A stretch of 64,000 nt of DNA from Ramlibacter terrae (GTDB lineage: Bacteria > Pseudomonadota > Gammaproteobacteria > Burkholderiales > Burkholderiaceae_C): positions 434,001 through 498,000 of the forward strand of contig CP053418.1 of assembly GCA_013127575.1 (NCBI GenBank), written 5' to 3'. This document shows positions 10,057-20,986 of this stretch, piece after piece (position 1 is the stretch's first letter; each line of letters begins with the position of its first letter). The notes below the pieces were generated by a model. That model was not told the origin of the DNA. It did not search any database and saw only the letters and a list, made by a program, of their open reading frames with translations. The translations under genes and the position numbers were made by a program.

Positions 10057-11570
10057 TTGATCACCGAACTTGAATTCAAGAGCCTTGCGCTGCAAGGCTA
10101 CAACCGCATTCCCCTCATCGCCGAGGCTTTCGCGGACCTCGAAACCCCGTTGTCGCTCTACCTGAAGCTGGCCCACGCCGGGGCGGCGGCAAGCTCAGTT
10201 TCCTGCTCGAGTCCGTCGTCGGCGGCGAACGCTTCGGCCGCTACAGCTTCATCGGCCTGCCGGCGCGCACCTTGCTGCGCTCGCGCGGCTTCGGGGCGGA
10301 GGCGGTCACCGAGGTGGTGACCGACGGCGAGGTCGTCGAGAGCGCCGGCGGCAATCCGCTGGACTTCATCGAGGCGTACCAGAAGCGCTTCAAGGTGGCG
10401 CTGCGCCCCGGCATGCCGCGCTTCTGCGGCGGGCTCGCGGGCTACTTCGGCTACGACACGGTGCGGCACATCGAGAAGAAGCTCGAGAAGTCGTGCCCGC
10501 CCGACACGCTGGGCTGCCCCGACATCCTGCTGCTGCAATGCGAGGAGCTGGCCGTCATCGACAACCTCTCGGGCAAGCTGTACCTGATGGTCTACGCCGA
10601 CCCGACGAAGCCCGAGGCGTACGCCAACGGCAAGCGCCGGTTGCGCGAGCTGAAGGAGCAGCTGAAGTACTCGGTGAGCGCGCCGGTGCTGAAGCAGACC
10701 GAGACGTACGTGGCGGAACGCGAGTTCGCCAAGGCCGACTACCTCGCGGCCGTGGAGCGCGCCAAGCAGCTGATCGCCGCCGGCGACTTCATGCAGGTGC
10801 AGGTGGGCCAGCGGATCAAGAAGCGCTACACCGAGTCGCCGCTGTCGCTGTACCGGGCGCTGCGCTCGCTCAACCCGAGCCCGTACATGTACTTCTACAA
10901 CTTCAGCGGCGCCGCGGGCAGCGACTTCCATGTGGTCGGCGCTTCGCCGGAGATCCTGGTGCGGCAGGAGCAGACGCCCGAAGGCCAGAAGATCACGATC
11001 CCCCCCCGGCCGGCACGCGCCCGCGCGGCAACACCCCGGAGCAGGACAAGGCGGTGGAGCAGGAACTGGTGAACGACCCCAAGGAGCGCGCCGAGCACGT
11101 GATGCTGATCGACCTCGCGCGCAACGACATCGGCCGCATCGCCGGGACCGGCACGGTGAAGGTGAGCGAGGCCTTCGCGGTGGAGCGCTACAGCCACGTG
11201 ATGCACCCTGGTGAGCAACGTGGAAGGCATCCTGAAGGACGGCATGACCAACATGGACGTGCTGCGCGCGGCCTTCCCCGCGGGCACGCTGACGGGGGCG
11301 CCGAAGGTGCACGCGATGGAACTGATCGACCAGCTCGAGCCGAACAAGCGGGGGATCTATGGCGGGGCCTGCGGGTACCTGAGTTACGCGGGCGACATGG
11401 ATGTGGCCATCGCGATCCGGACCGGCATCGTCAAGGACCAGACGCTGTACGTGCAGGCGGCGGCCGGGGTGGTGGCGGATTCGGTGCCGGAACTGGAGTG
11501 GAAGGAGACGGAGGCGAAGGCGCGGGCGCTGATGCGGGCTTCGGAAGTTGTTGAGGAGGGGTTGGAATGA
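10057..11570 (+). CDS. trpE: Anthranilate synthase component I
   Basis: Converts chorismate to anthranilate with ammonia supplied by TrpG, the first step of tryptophan synthesis. About 505 aa. The TTG start (10057) has GGAGG 8 bases upstream and matches the usual N-terminus ([19 protein letters not shown]). Core motifs are [18 protein letters not shown] (part of the Trp-feedback region), [56 protein letters not shown] and YGGACGYLS. Frameshifts near 10180, 11005 and 11210 break the reading frame; the last is CACCTGGTG read as CACCCTGGTG. The stop overlaps the next ORF as ATGA. Confidence 0.95.
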
Positions 11571-12013
11571 CATCCTTCCAACAGCCTTTGAACGCAGAGG
11601 GCGCAGAGGATGCGCAGAAGTCGCAGAAGGAAGTCCAAAAGGAAAATGACTTCTCGCGCGAGATCATTGGAGCCGCTGTCGAGGTGCAACGTGTCCTCGG
11701 GACGGGCTTGCTGGAAAGTGCCTACTCCGCAGCCACGGCTATCGAGCTCTCGGAACGCGAACTGGCTATCGCGCGAGAGGTGTCGATCGAAGGGAAGTAC
11801 AAGGGGCGGGAGCTGGGGCTTGCGTACCGAGCGGACCTGATCGTGGAGCAGGCGGTCATCGTGGAAGTGAAAGCCATTGAGGCGATCAACGAGCTCCATC
11901 GTGCACAGTTGTTGTCGTACCTGCGGCTTTCAGGCCTGAAGCTGGGCTTGCTCATCAACTTTCATGCCTTCCCCGTCGTCAAGGGAGTCCACCGGCTGGT
12001 GAACAAACTATGA
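11567..12013 (+). CDS. GxxExxY-family protein inserted in the trp operon
   Basis: 148 aa with the signature that names the family, GTGLLESAY, followed by [58 protein letters not shown] and GVHRLV. The E/VEVK arrangement resembles a PD-(D/E)xK-like core, but function is unknown. Its ATG overlaps the trpE stop (ATGA), so it is read with the operon. The first codons come from the left arm of a 26-bp inverted repeat, and the gene ends just before the right arm. Its base composition is less GC-rich than trpE, which suggests an inserted element. Confidence 0.85.
   Translation: MTSFQQPLNAEGAEDAQKSQKEVQKENDFSREIIGAAVEVQRVLGTGLLESAYSAATAIELSERELAIAREVSIEGKYKGRELGLAYRADLIVEQAVIVEVKAIEAINELHRAQLLSYLRLSGLKLGLLINFHAFPVVKGVHRLVNKL
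11585..11610. repeat. Left arm of 26-bp inverted repeat bounding the GxxExxY gene
   Basis: Begins CCTTTGAACGCAGAGGGCGC and continues AGAGGA. It is exactly the reverse complement of 12046-12071. Weaker similarity (CGCAGAAG units) extends about 20 bases further inward. It lies 15 bases after the trpE stop. Confidence 0.95.
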
Positions 12014-12045
12014 AGCCGAATCATCTTTTCTGCGTTTTCTGCGAC

Positions 12046-12071
12046 TCCTCTGCGCCCTCTGCGTTCAAAGG
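12046..12071. repeat. Right arm of 26-bp inverted repeat bounding the GxxExxY gene
   Basis: Perfect reverse complement of 11585-11610, preceded by TTCTGCGTTTTCTGCGA that mirrors the CGCAGAA units of the left arm. It ends 27 bases before the trpG start. Confidence 0.95.
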
Positions 12072-12098
12072 ATTTTTCTTCTGCCGTGGAGAACAGGC

Positions 12099-12666
12099 AT
12101 GAAGCTCCTGATGGTCGACAACTACGACAGCTTCACCTACAACCTCGTCCAGTACTTCGGGGAACTGGGCGCGGAAGTGGAAGTGTTTCGCAACGACGAG
12201 CACGGTCGCCGAGATCGAAGCCCGCAAGCCGGACCGGCTCGTGATTTCACCGGCCCGTGCTCGCCCGCCGAAGCCGGCATCTCGGTCGAGGCGATCCGCC
12301 ACTTCGCCGGCAAGCTGCCGATCCTGGGCGTCTGCCTCGGTCACCAGGCCGTGGGCGCGGCGCTCGGCGGCAAGATCATCCGCGCGCAGCAACTGATGCA
12401 CGGCAAGGTCAGCGAGATCACCACCACGCGCGAAGGAGTGTTCGCCGGACTCCCCGAGAAGTTCACCGTGAACCGGTACCACTCGCTCGCGATCGAGCGC
12501 GACAGCTTCCCCGAGGAACTGCAGGTCACCGCGTGGACCGACGACGGCGAGATCATGGGGGTGCGCCACAAGACGCTGCCGATCCGGGCGTGCAGTTCCA
12601 CCCCGAGTCCATCCTCACCGAGCACGGCCACGCGATGCTCAAGAACTTCTGGAGCAGGCGAAATGA
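12099..12666 (+). CDS. trpG: Anthranilate synthase component II (glutamine amidotransferase)
   Basis: Class I amidotransferase that supplies ammonia to TrpE. About 189 aa. It opens with [22 protein letters not shown] and has the catalytic Cys in [14 protein letters not shown], then NRYHSLAIE, and His/Glu of the triad in [14 protein letters not shown]. Four frameshifts occur: near 12202, 12251 (SPG motif), 12586 (ATCCAGGGC read as ATCCGGGC) and 12650 (TTCCTGGAG read as TTCTGGAG). Corrected, it ends EQAK with a TGA overlapping the ATG of ltaE. It may also serve folate synthesis if no separate pabA exists. Confidence 0.95.
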
Positions 12667-13707
12667 ACCCGATCGTCGACCTTCGCAGCGACACCGTCAC
12701 GCAACCGACGCAGGGCATGCGCGACGCCATGCTGGCCGCGCCGCTCGGCGACGATGTCTTCGGCGACGACCCGAGCGTCAACGCGCTGCAGGACAAGATC
12801 GCCTCGATGCTCGGATTCGAGGCGGCGCTGTTCGTGCCGACCGGCACGCAGGGCAACCTGTGCGGGATCCTGTCGCACTGCCAGCGCGGCGACGAATACA
12901 TCGTCGGCCAGATGCAGCACGCCTACCGCTGGGAAGGCGGCGGTGCCGCCGTGTTCGGCAGCGTCCAGCCGCAGCCGCTGGAGCACCAGCCGGACGGCAC
13001 GCTGGCGCTGGCCGACATCGAAGCCGCGATCAAGCCCGACGATCCGCACTTCGCCCGCACGAAGCTGCTGGCGCTGGAGAACACGCTCGGCGGCAAGGTG
13101 TTGCCGATGGCGTACTGGCGCAGGCGACCGACTTGGCGCGGTCGCGCGGCCTGTCCGCCCACCTCGACGGTGCGCGGCTGTTCAACGCCGCGGTCGCACA
13201 GGCCGCCCAGACCGGCGGCGATGCGCGCGCGGAAGCCCGCCGCATCGCGCAGCACTTCGACAGCGCCTCCGTCTGCTTCAGCAAGGGGCTCGGCGCGCCG
13301 GTCGGCTCCGCGCTGTGCGGATCAAAGGAGCTGATCCAGCGCGCCCGCCGCATCCGCAAGATGGCAGGCGGCGGCATGCGCCAGGCGGGCGTGATCGCCG
13401 CGGCGGCCTCGTATGCGCTGGACCACCAAGTCGACCGGCTGGCGCAAGACCACGCGCTCGCGAAGCGCCGGCCGACGGCCTCGCGGGCATCGAAGGCCTG
13501 AAGGTCGAGCCGCCGCAGACCAACATCCTCTTCGTCGACCTCACCGGCCCGGCGCGCGAGCGTTCCGCCGCGCTGCTCGATCACCTGAAGCAGCAGGGCG
13601 TCGCGGCGACCGGCCTCTACCGCCTGCGCTTCGTGACGCACCTCGACGTGGACCAGGCCGGCATCGACCGCGCCACCGCGGCCATCCGCTCGTTCTTCGC
13701 CGCCTGA
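12663..13707 (+). CDS. ltaE: Low-specificity L-threonine aldolase
   Basis: PLP enzyme that cleaves L-threonine or L-allo-threonine to glycine and acetaldehyde. About 348 aa. Motifs are [13 protein letters not shown] at the N-terminus, [21 protein letters not shown], the PLP-Asp region [10 protein letters not shown], and the Schiff-base Lys in [14 protein letters not shown]. Frameshifts at about 13115 (TACCTGGCG read as TACTGGCG) and 13470 (CGCCTGGCC read as CGCCGGCC) split it in three. It overlaps trpG by four bases, so it is co-translated within the trp cluster. It is not a tryptophan enzyme, and the link may be only operonic. Confidence 0.93.
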
Positions 13708-13714
13708 GGCAGCC

Positions 13715-14364
13715 ATGCCGGATGCGCACCAACTGCTCGTGTTCATCGCCGCCGGCTGGCTGCTGAACCTCACGCCCGGTCCCGACGTCCTCTACATCGT
13801 GACGAACGCGCTGCGCTCCGGCGTGCGGTCGGGCGTCGCCGCGGCGCTCGGCATCACGGCGGGGTGCTTCGTGCACGTGTTCGCCGCGGCCGTCGGCGTC
13901 GGCGCCTTGCTCGCCACGTCCGCGATGGCGTTCACCGTGCTGAAGTGGGCCGGCGCCGGCTACCTGCTGTGGATGGGCGTGCGCCTGTTGTTCGCCGGGG
14001 CTCCGCAACAGGCGCAGGACCTGCAGGCCCGGCCGCGGCGCAACCCCGGCTCGGGTTCGCGGCCATCGTGCGCGGCGGCTTCCTCACGAACGTGCTCAAC
14101 CCGAAGGTGGCGATCTTCTTCCTCGCCTTCGTGCCCCAGTTCATCGACCCGGCCGCGGGCAGCACCGCGCTGGTGTTCGTGCTGCTCGGCATCCTGTTCA
14201 ACGTCAGCAGCCTGCCGATCAACATCGGCTGGGCCGCCGCCGCCGCGTGGATGGCGGGCCGCGGTACCGTGCGGCGCGCCATGCACTGGCTGGACCGCGC
14301 CGCGGGCGCCATGTTCATCGGTTTCGGCCTCAAGCTGGCCTTCACCGACAATCCCTCCCGTTAA
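13715..14364 (+). CDS. LysE/RhtB-family amino-acid exporter
   Basis: Inner-membrane exporter of about 216 aa with six expected hydrophobic segments: [23 protein letters not shown] (the family's conserved NxTPGPD), [68 protein letters not shown] (the conserved NPK), [14 protein letters not shown] and [14 protein letters not shown]. One frameshift in 14028-14050 joins two frames. It is 7 bases after ltaE and 17 before trpD. RhtB members often export threonine or homoserine, which would fit ltaE next door; the substrate is inferred. Confidence 0.9.
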
Positions 14365-14381
14365 ACGCGCAAGGAACCGCC

Positions 14382-15410
14382 ATGCCCATCACCCCGCAGG
14401 AAGCGCTCCAGCGCACCATCGAACACCGCGAGATCTTCCACGACGAGATGCTGCGGATCATGCGGCTGATCATGAGCGGCGAGTTGTCGCCGGTGATGAC
14501 GGCCGCCATCATCACCGGCCTGCGCGTCAAGAAGGAAACCATCGGCGAGATCACGGCTGCCGCCCGGGTGATGCGCGAGTTCTCGACCAAGGTCCACGTG
14601 GCCGACAAGACGCACTGGTCGACATCGTCGGCACCGGCGGCGACGGCTCGCACACCTTCAACATCTCGACCTGCGCGATGTTCGTGGCGGCCGCGGCCGG
14701 CGCGAAGGTGAGCAAGCACGGCAACCGCGGCGTGTCGAGCAAGAGCGGCAGCGCCGACGTGATGGAGGCGCTGGGCATCAGCCTGAACCTGTCGCCCGAC
14801 GCCATCGCGAAGTGCATCGAGGAGGTCGGCATCGGCTTCATGTTCGCGCCCAACCACCACCCCGCGATGAAGAACGTGGCCCCGGTGCGCAAGGAGATGG
14901 GCGTGCGCACCATCTTCAACATCCTCGGCCCGCTGACCAACCCGGCGAGCGCGCCCAACATCCTGATGGGCGTGTTCCACCCGGACCTGGTGGGCATCCG
15001 GTGCGCGCGCTGCAGCGCCTCGGTGCCGAGCATGCGCTGGTGGTCTACGGCCGCGACGGCATGGACGAGGTGAGCCGGGCGCCTCGACGCTGGTGGGCGA
15101 GCTGAAGAACGGCGAGATCACCGAGTACGAGATCCATCCTGAGGATTTCGGCTTGCCGATGGCGAGCAACCGCACGCTGAAGGTCGAGACGTCGGAGCAG
15201 TCGCGCGCGCTGCTGCAGCAGGTGCTGGACAACCAGCCCGGCGCGGCGCGCGACATCGTGGTGTTCAACGCCGGCGTCGCCTTGTACGCGGCGAACGTGG
15301 CGGCGGACATCCGGGAGGGCATCGCCAAGGCGCGCACGGCGATCGAGTCGGGGGCGGCCAAGGTGAAACTGGAGCAACTGGTTGCCGCGTCGAAGCGGCT
15401 GGCGGGCTGA
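14382..15410 (+). CDS. trpD: Anthranilate phosphoribosyltransferase
   Basis: Transfers phosphoribose from PRPP to anthranilate. About 344 aa. The PRPP/Mg motif is in [18 protein letters not shown], with [16 protein letters not shown] and [35 protein letters not shown] following, all strongly conserved. Three frameshifts, each at CCWGG, fall at about 14616 (CACCTGGTC), 15000 (ATCCAGGTG) and 15077 (AGCCTGGGC). It is separated from trpG by ltaE and the exporter; the 17-base gap from the exporter suggests one transcript. Confidence 0.96.
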
Positions 15411-15415
15411 GCACG

Positions 15416-16215
15416 ATGACGGACATCCTGGACAAGATCGTCGCCGTCAAGCGCGAGGAAATTGCCGCGGCGCGCAAGAAGCGGCCGCTGGAGATGGTGC
15501 GCGACGACGCTTTCACGCGCGTGCTCACCCGTGACTTCGAAGGCGCGCTGCGCGCGAAGATCGCGGCCGGCCAGCCCGCCGTGATCGCCGAGGTGAAGAA
15601 GGCCAGCCCGAGCAAGGGCGTGCTGCGCGAAGACTTCATTCCCGCCGACATCGCGCAGAGCTATGCGGAAAACGGCGCGGCCTGCCTGTCGGTGCTGACC
15701 GACCGGCAGTTCTTCGAGGGCAGCGGCGACTTCCTCAAGCAGGCGCGCGCGTCGTGCGACCTGCCGGTGCTGCGCAAGGACTTCATCGTCGACGCGTACC
15801 CGGTGTACGAGTCGCGCGTGCTCGGCGCGGACTGCATTTTGCTCATCGCCGCGTGCCTCACCGATGCAGAAATGGCCGAACTCGAAGCGGTCGCGCGCAG
15901 CCTCGACATGGCGGTGCTGGTCGAGGTGCATGACCGCGCCGAACTCGAACGTGCCCTCAAGCTGAAGACGCGGCTCGTCGGCGTGAACAACCGCAACCTG
16001 CGCACTTTCGAGGTCAGCCTGGACAACACGCTCGGCATGCTGGGCGACGTGCCTGCCGACCGCCTGCTCGTCACCGAATCCGGCATCGCGACGGCCGGGG
16101 ACGTGAAGAAGATGCGCGATGCCGGCGTGCATGCTTTCTGGTCGGTGAAGCGTTCATGCGGGCGGCGGATCCCGGCGCCGCGCTGGCGGAACTGTTCGGC
16201 ACCGGGGACGCATGA
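15416..16215 (+). CDS. trpC: Indole-3-glycerol-phosphate synthase
   Basis: Converts carboxyphenylamino-deoxyribulose phosphate to indole-3-glycerol phosphate. About 266 aa, monofunctional (no TrpF fused). TIM-barrel motifs are [21 protein letters not shown] (catalytic Lys and Glu), [43 protein letters not shown] and [14 protein letters not shown]. One frameshift at 16138-16141 (TTCCTGGTC read as TTCTGGTC) displaces the last 23 residues, which correct to [14 protein letters not shown]...FGTGDA. The ATGA overlap with ung implies coupling. Confidence 0.96.
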
Positions 16216-16954
16216 CCCAGCGCGAGTTGCTGCCGGACGACCGCGCCGCGCTGTGCGCGCCGCTCAGCCGGCCGATGGCCGAGGCCTGGCAGGACCTGCC
16301 CGCCGCATGGCGCGCGCTGTGCACCGGGCTCGATGCGCATGCGCAGCGCGTGATCGATGCCGTCGACGCCGATGCGCGCGAGCACGCGGTGGTGCCCGCG
16401 CGTCCCTTCCGCGCCTTCGAACTCGTTGCGCCCGGGCAGGTGCGGCTCGTGCTCATCGGCCAGGACCCGTATCCGCTGCCGGGCGATGCGACGGGGCTCG
16501 CCTTCATGTCGATGCGCGGCATTCCCGCGTCCATGCGCAACGTGTACGCGGCCATCGAACAGGCGTACCCCGGATTCCAGCGGCCACGTACGGCCGATCT
16601 CGAGCATTGGGCCGCGCAAGGCGTGCTGCTGCTGAACGCCGCGCTGACGGTACGCATGGGCTCCGGTAGGGCCGGCACGCACCTGCGCATGGGCTGGCAG
16701 GAGTGGACGGCCGGGGTGCTGCGCGCGCTGTACAGCCAGCGCCTGCAAGACGGTGTGGAGGTGCCGGTCGCGTGGCTGTGGGGCAAGCCGGCGCGCGCCT
16801 TCTTCGAGACAGCCACCGCCGGGCTGCCGATCTCGCCCGAACGCGTGCTGGTCGCGCGTCATCCGTCGCAAGATTTCCGCAAGGAATTCGTCGGCCAGGC
16901 GCGCGTGCACCGGAGCAACTTTCGCGGCTGCTCCAGCCACCGGTTCGTTGGTAG
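16212..16954 (+). CDS. ung: Uracil-DNA glycosylase
   Basis: Excises uracil from DNA. About 247 aa. The water-activating Asp is in [18 protein letters not shown]; the family usually has GQDPYH, so the residue after Tyr differs. The Asn motif is [10 protein letters not shown], and the Leu-loop region is [13 protein letters not shown] where HPSP is usual, so this is a variant member. The frame as given runs to 16991 with an unlikely tail. Restoring CCTGG at 16940-16943 gives a TAG at 16952-16954, which also frees the tRNA promoter downstream. It follows trpC with a 4-base overlap. Confidence 0.88.
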
Positions 16955-16981
16955 GCGGCTGCCTACGCCGCCAAACGGTGC

Positions 16982-16987
16982 TATAGT
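16982..16987 (+). promoter_or_regulatory. -10 box for the tRNA-Tyr/Gly/Thr-tuf unit
   Basis: TATAGT 12 bases before the tRNA-Tyr 5' end, the expected spacing for a tRNA promoter. No strong -35 is visible at the right distance. Confidence 0.5.
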
Positions 16988-16999
16988 CTGAGGTTCGCC

Positions 17000-17085
17000 G
17001 GAGGGGTGCCCGAGTGGCTAAAGGGGGCAGACTGTAAATCTGTTGGCTTACGCCTACGTTGGTTCGAATCCAACCTCCTCCACCA
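17000..17085 (+). tRNA. tRNA-Tyr (GTA)
   Basis: 86 nt including an encoded CCA. It is class II with a long variable arm (CTTACGCCTACG). Acceptor GGAGGGG pairs with CTCCTCC, the anticodon loop is CTGTAAA, and the T loop is TTCGAAT. It is first in the tRNA cluster before tuf, the standard arrangement in this group. Confidence 0.97.
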
Positions 17086-17183
17086 GGCTTTTTCAGTAGA
17101 TGGAAAGCTGGCGAAATGTGTTGAATCGATGAGTTGGTGAGCGGCTGGTCTGCATGCCGAGGCCTTCCATGAAGTGCCCCGAT

Positions 17184-17256
17184 GCGGGAGTAGTTCAATG
17201 GTAGAACCTTAGCCTTCAAGCTAATGACGCGGGTTCGATTCCCGCTTCCCGCTCCA
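17184..17256 (+). tRNA. tRNA-Gly (TCC expected; anticodon loop one base short)
   Basis: Acceptor GCGGGAG pairs with CTCCCGC-type 3' sequence (with one wobble), and the D arm, T arm (GGTTCGATTCC) and encoded CCA are all present. The anticodon stem TTAGC/GCTAA encloses only six bases (CTTCAA) where seven (CTTCCAA, anticodon TCC) are expected. It is otherwise like the tRNA-Gly(TCC) found in this position. A base-calling deletion of one C is the most likely cause, since tRNA-Gly(TCC) is normally essential. Confidence 0.9.
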
Positions 17257-17287
17257 GCAATCGGTTCGATACGGCGGACAGAATTCC

Positions 17288-17362
<75 letters not shown>

Positions 17363-17403
17363 AAGCTTTAGTGAATCGTTGATTTTTTTGCGGAGTCGAA
17401 AAA

Positions 17404-18594
<1,191 letters not shown>

Positions 18595-18646
18595 GCAGGG
18601 TTTTCGGGATCCGGCATAATGCCGGGTTCCCCGAAAAACCGACCGG

Positions 18647-18722
18647 AGGGGTATAGCTCAATTGGCAGAGCGTCGGTCTCCAAAACCGAAGGTTGTAGGT
18701 TCGATTCCTACTGCCCCTGCCA
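18647..18722 (+). tRNA. tRNA-Trp (CCA)
   Basis: 76 nt with encoded CCA. Acceptor AGGGGTA pairs with TGCCCCT, the anticodon loop is CTCCAAA with CCA, and the T loop is TTCGATT. It sits between tuf and secE as in most beta-proteobacteria. Confidence 0.97.
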
Positions 18723-18803
18723 CCTGAGTGGCACCCGAAAATCCAAGCCCGTCCCCGCGACGGGCTTAGCGTCTTTCAGAAGGCGCACGTTCAAAGCAGG
18801 CAA

Positions 18804-19182
18804 ATGGCATCTACGCAAGTTGAAACCGTCACCACGGGCGCCGACAAGGCCAAGGTGGCCCTCGCCGTGGCGCTGGTCATCGCGGCGCTGGCCGGCTTCT
18901 ACCTGCTCGCGCGCCGGGGCCAGATCGCCCAGTGGGGCGTGCTGATCGTGGGGCTGGCTGCCGCCGCCGCCGTGTTCTTCACGTCGGAGTCGGGCAAGGA
19001 ATTCATCGGCTTCGGCCGCGAGTCTGGAAGGAAGTGCGCAAGGTCGTGTGGCCGTCGCGCAAGGAAGCCATCCAGATGACCGCGTACGTCTTCGGCTTCG
19101 TGGTGGTCATGGCCATCTTCCTGTGGCTCACCGACAAGACGCTCGAGTGGCTGTTCTATGACCTGATCTGGGGTGGAAGTAA
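18804..19182 (+). CDS. secE: Preprotein translocase subunit SecE
   Basis: Small essential subunit of the SecYEG channel. About 126 aa with three hydrophobic segments: [34 protein letters not shown] and [23 protein letters not shown]. The conserved cytoplasmic helix [17 protein letters not shown] lies before the third segment. Frameshifts at 19024-19027 (TCCTGGAAG read as TCTGGAAG) and about 19173 (a C lost in GGCTGG) hide the end. Corrected, it finishes LIWGWK with TAA overlapping the nusG ATG as TAATG. The given frame otherwise reads falsely through into nusG. Confidence 0.95.
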
Positions 19183-19778
19183 TGAGCGATATCGAAACCA
19201 CACCGCCGCCGAAGGCCAGCCGGAAGTCCCGGCCAAGCCCGTCAATCCGGATCTCCGCTGGTACGTCGTCCACGCCTATTCGGGCATGGAAAAGGCCGTT
19301 GAGCGCAACATCCGCGAGCGCATCAACCGCGCCGGCATGCAGGACATGTTCGGCGAGATCCTGGTGCCGACCGAAGAGGTCGTCGAGATCAAGAACGGCC
19401 AGAAGCGCAGCTCCGAGCGCCGTTTCTACCCCGGCTACGTGCTGGTGCAGATGGTCATGAACGACGAATCGTGGCACTGGTGAAGCACACCAACAAGGTG
19501 ACCGGCTTCGTCGGCGGCGCCAAGAACCGCCCGGCCCCGATCTCCGACGACGAGGTCAAGAAGATCCTCGGCCAGATGGAAGAGGGCACCGAGAAGCCCC
19601 GCCACAAGGTGGAGTTCGTCGTGGGCGAGTACGTGCGCGTCAAGGACGGCCCGTTCACCGACTTCAACGGCACGGTCGAGGAAGTCAACTACGAGAAGAG
19701 CAAGGTTCGCGTGTCGGTCACGATCTTCGGTCGTGCCACGCCGGTCGAGCTCGAATTCAGCCAGTCGAAAAGACCTGA
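19182..19778 (+). CDS. nusG: Transcription termination/antitermination factor NusG
   Basis: Binds RNA polymerase, stimulates elongation and couples to Rho and ribosomes. About 199 aa. The NGN domain is [23 protein letters not shown]...[19 protein letters not shown]...[10 protein letters not shown], and the KOW domain [24 protein letters not shown]...[18 protein letters not shown]. Three frameshifts fall at about 19221, 19478 (CACCTGGTG read as CACTGGTG) and 19763 (CCAGGTCG read as CCAGTCG). The corrected end is QVEKT with TGA at 19776-19778. Confidence 0.97.
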
Positions 19779-19860
19779 CGCGTTCCCGCGGGCTCGACGC
19801 GAACCAACGAGCCTGAACCCCCGGGGAGCCGCAAGGCGCTAGCACCCGCAAGGAAATCAA

Positions 19861-20290
19861 ATGGCAAAGAAGATTGTCGGCTTCGTGAAGCTGCAAGTCC
19901 CGGCCGGCAAGGCGAACCCGTCGCCCCCGATCGGTCCCGCGCTGGGCCAGCGCGGCCTGAACATCATGGAGTTCTGCAAGGCGTTCAACGCGCAGACCCG
20001 TGGTGTCGAACCCGGCCTGCCGCTGCCGGTGGTGATCACCGCCTTCGCGGACAAGAGCTTCACCTTCATCATCAAGACGCCGCCCGCGACCGTCCTGATC
20101 AAGAAGGCGATCAAGCTCGACAAGGGTTCCGCGAACCCGCTGAAGGACAAGGTCGGCAAGATCACCCGCGCGCAGCTGGAAGAGATCGCCAAGACCAAGC
20201 TGAAGGACATGAACGCGGCCGACGTCGACGCTGCGATCAAGACCGGCAGGTTCCGCCCGTTCCATGGGCATCACGGTGGAGGGCGTCTAA
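19861..20290 (+). CDS. rplK: 50S ribosomal protein L11
   Basis: Forms the GTPase-associated stalk base with 23S rRNA. 143-144 aa after correction. The N-terminal [22 protein letters not shown] is diagnostic. A frameshift with two bases missing at about 20244 (ACCCTGGCA read as ACCGGCA) displaces the conserved C-terminus, which corrects to [21 protein letters not shown] near 20000 probably should read QTQGVEPG (CCAGG error). The TAA is followed at once by the rplA ATG, and the two are a classic L1-autoregulated pair. Confidence 0.97.
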
Positions 20291-20986
20291 ATGGCCAAGC
20301 TCACGAAAAAGCAGAAAGCCCTCGAAGGCAAGGTCGACAGCACCAAGCTGTACCCGCTCGCCGAAGCTCTGACCATGATCAAGGGTGCCGCTACCGCCAA
20401 GTTCGATGAGTCCATCGACGTGGCCGTGCAGCTGGGCATCGACCCGAAGAAGTCCGACCAGGTCGTTCGCGGCGCGGTCGTGATGCCCAACGGCACCGGC
20501 AAGACCAAGCGCGTCGCCGTGTTCGCCCGGGGCGCCAAGGCCGAGGAAGCCAAGGCCGCCGGCGCCGACATCGTCGGCATGGACGACTGGCTGCCCGCGT
20601 GAAGGCCGGCGACATGCCTTTCGACGTGGTCATCGCCGCGCCGGACGCCATGCGCGTGGTCGGTACGCTGGGCCGGTGCTCGGCCCCCGTGGCCTGATGC
20701 CCCCGAAGGTCGGCACGGTCACCCCCGACGTCGCCACCGCGGTGCGCAACGCCAAGGCCGGCCAGGTCCAGTTCCGCGCCGACAAGGCCGGCATCATCCA
20801 CGGCACGATCGGCCGCCGTTCGTTCGAAGACGGCAAGCTCGGGGCAACCTGGTGGCGCTGATCGACGCGCTGAACAAGGCCAAGCCGGCTTCGTCCAAGG
20901 GCGTGTACCTGCGCAAGGTCGCGGTCTCGTCCACGATGGGCCCGGGCGTTCGCGTCGACCTGCAGACGCTGAACCCGGCTGCCTGA
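20291..20986 (+). CDS. rplA: 50S ribosomal protein L1
   Basis: Binds 23S rRNA at the L1 stalk and represses its own L11-L1 mRNA. About 232 aa. Sequence blocks are [68 protein letters not shown] and [15 protein letters not shown]. Frameshifts fall at about 20588 (GACCTGGCT read as GACTGGCT), 20675 (GGCCAGGTG read as GGCCGGTG) and 20841 (CTCCAGGGC read as CTCGGGGC), all at CCWGG. Confidence 0.97.

Noticed and set aside
16955..16991. Extended Ung C-terminus ([12 protein letters not shown] tail)
   Set aside because: A CCTGG correction gives a natural stop at 16954; the tail would overlap the tRNA promoter and has no family similarity.
18932..19483. SecE-NusG fusion protein
   Set aside because: Caused by frame errors. 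The TAATG stop-start junction is visible, and the two proteins have standard ends after correction.
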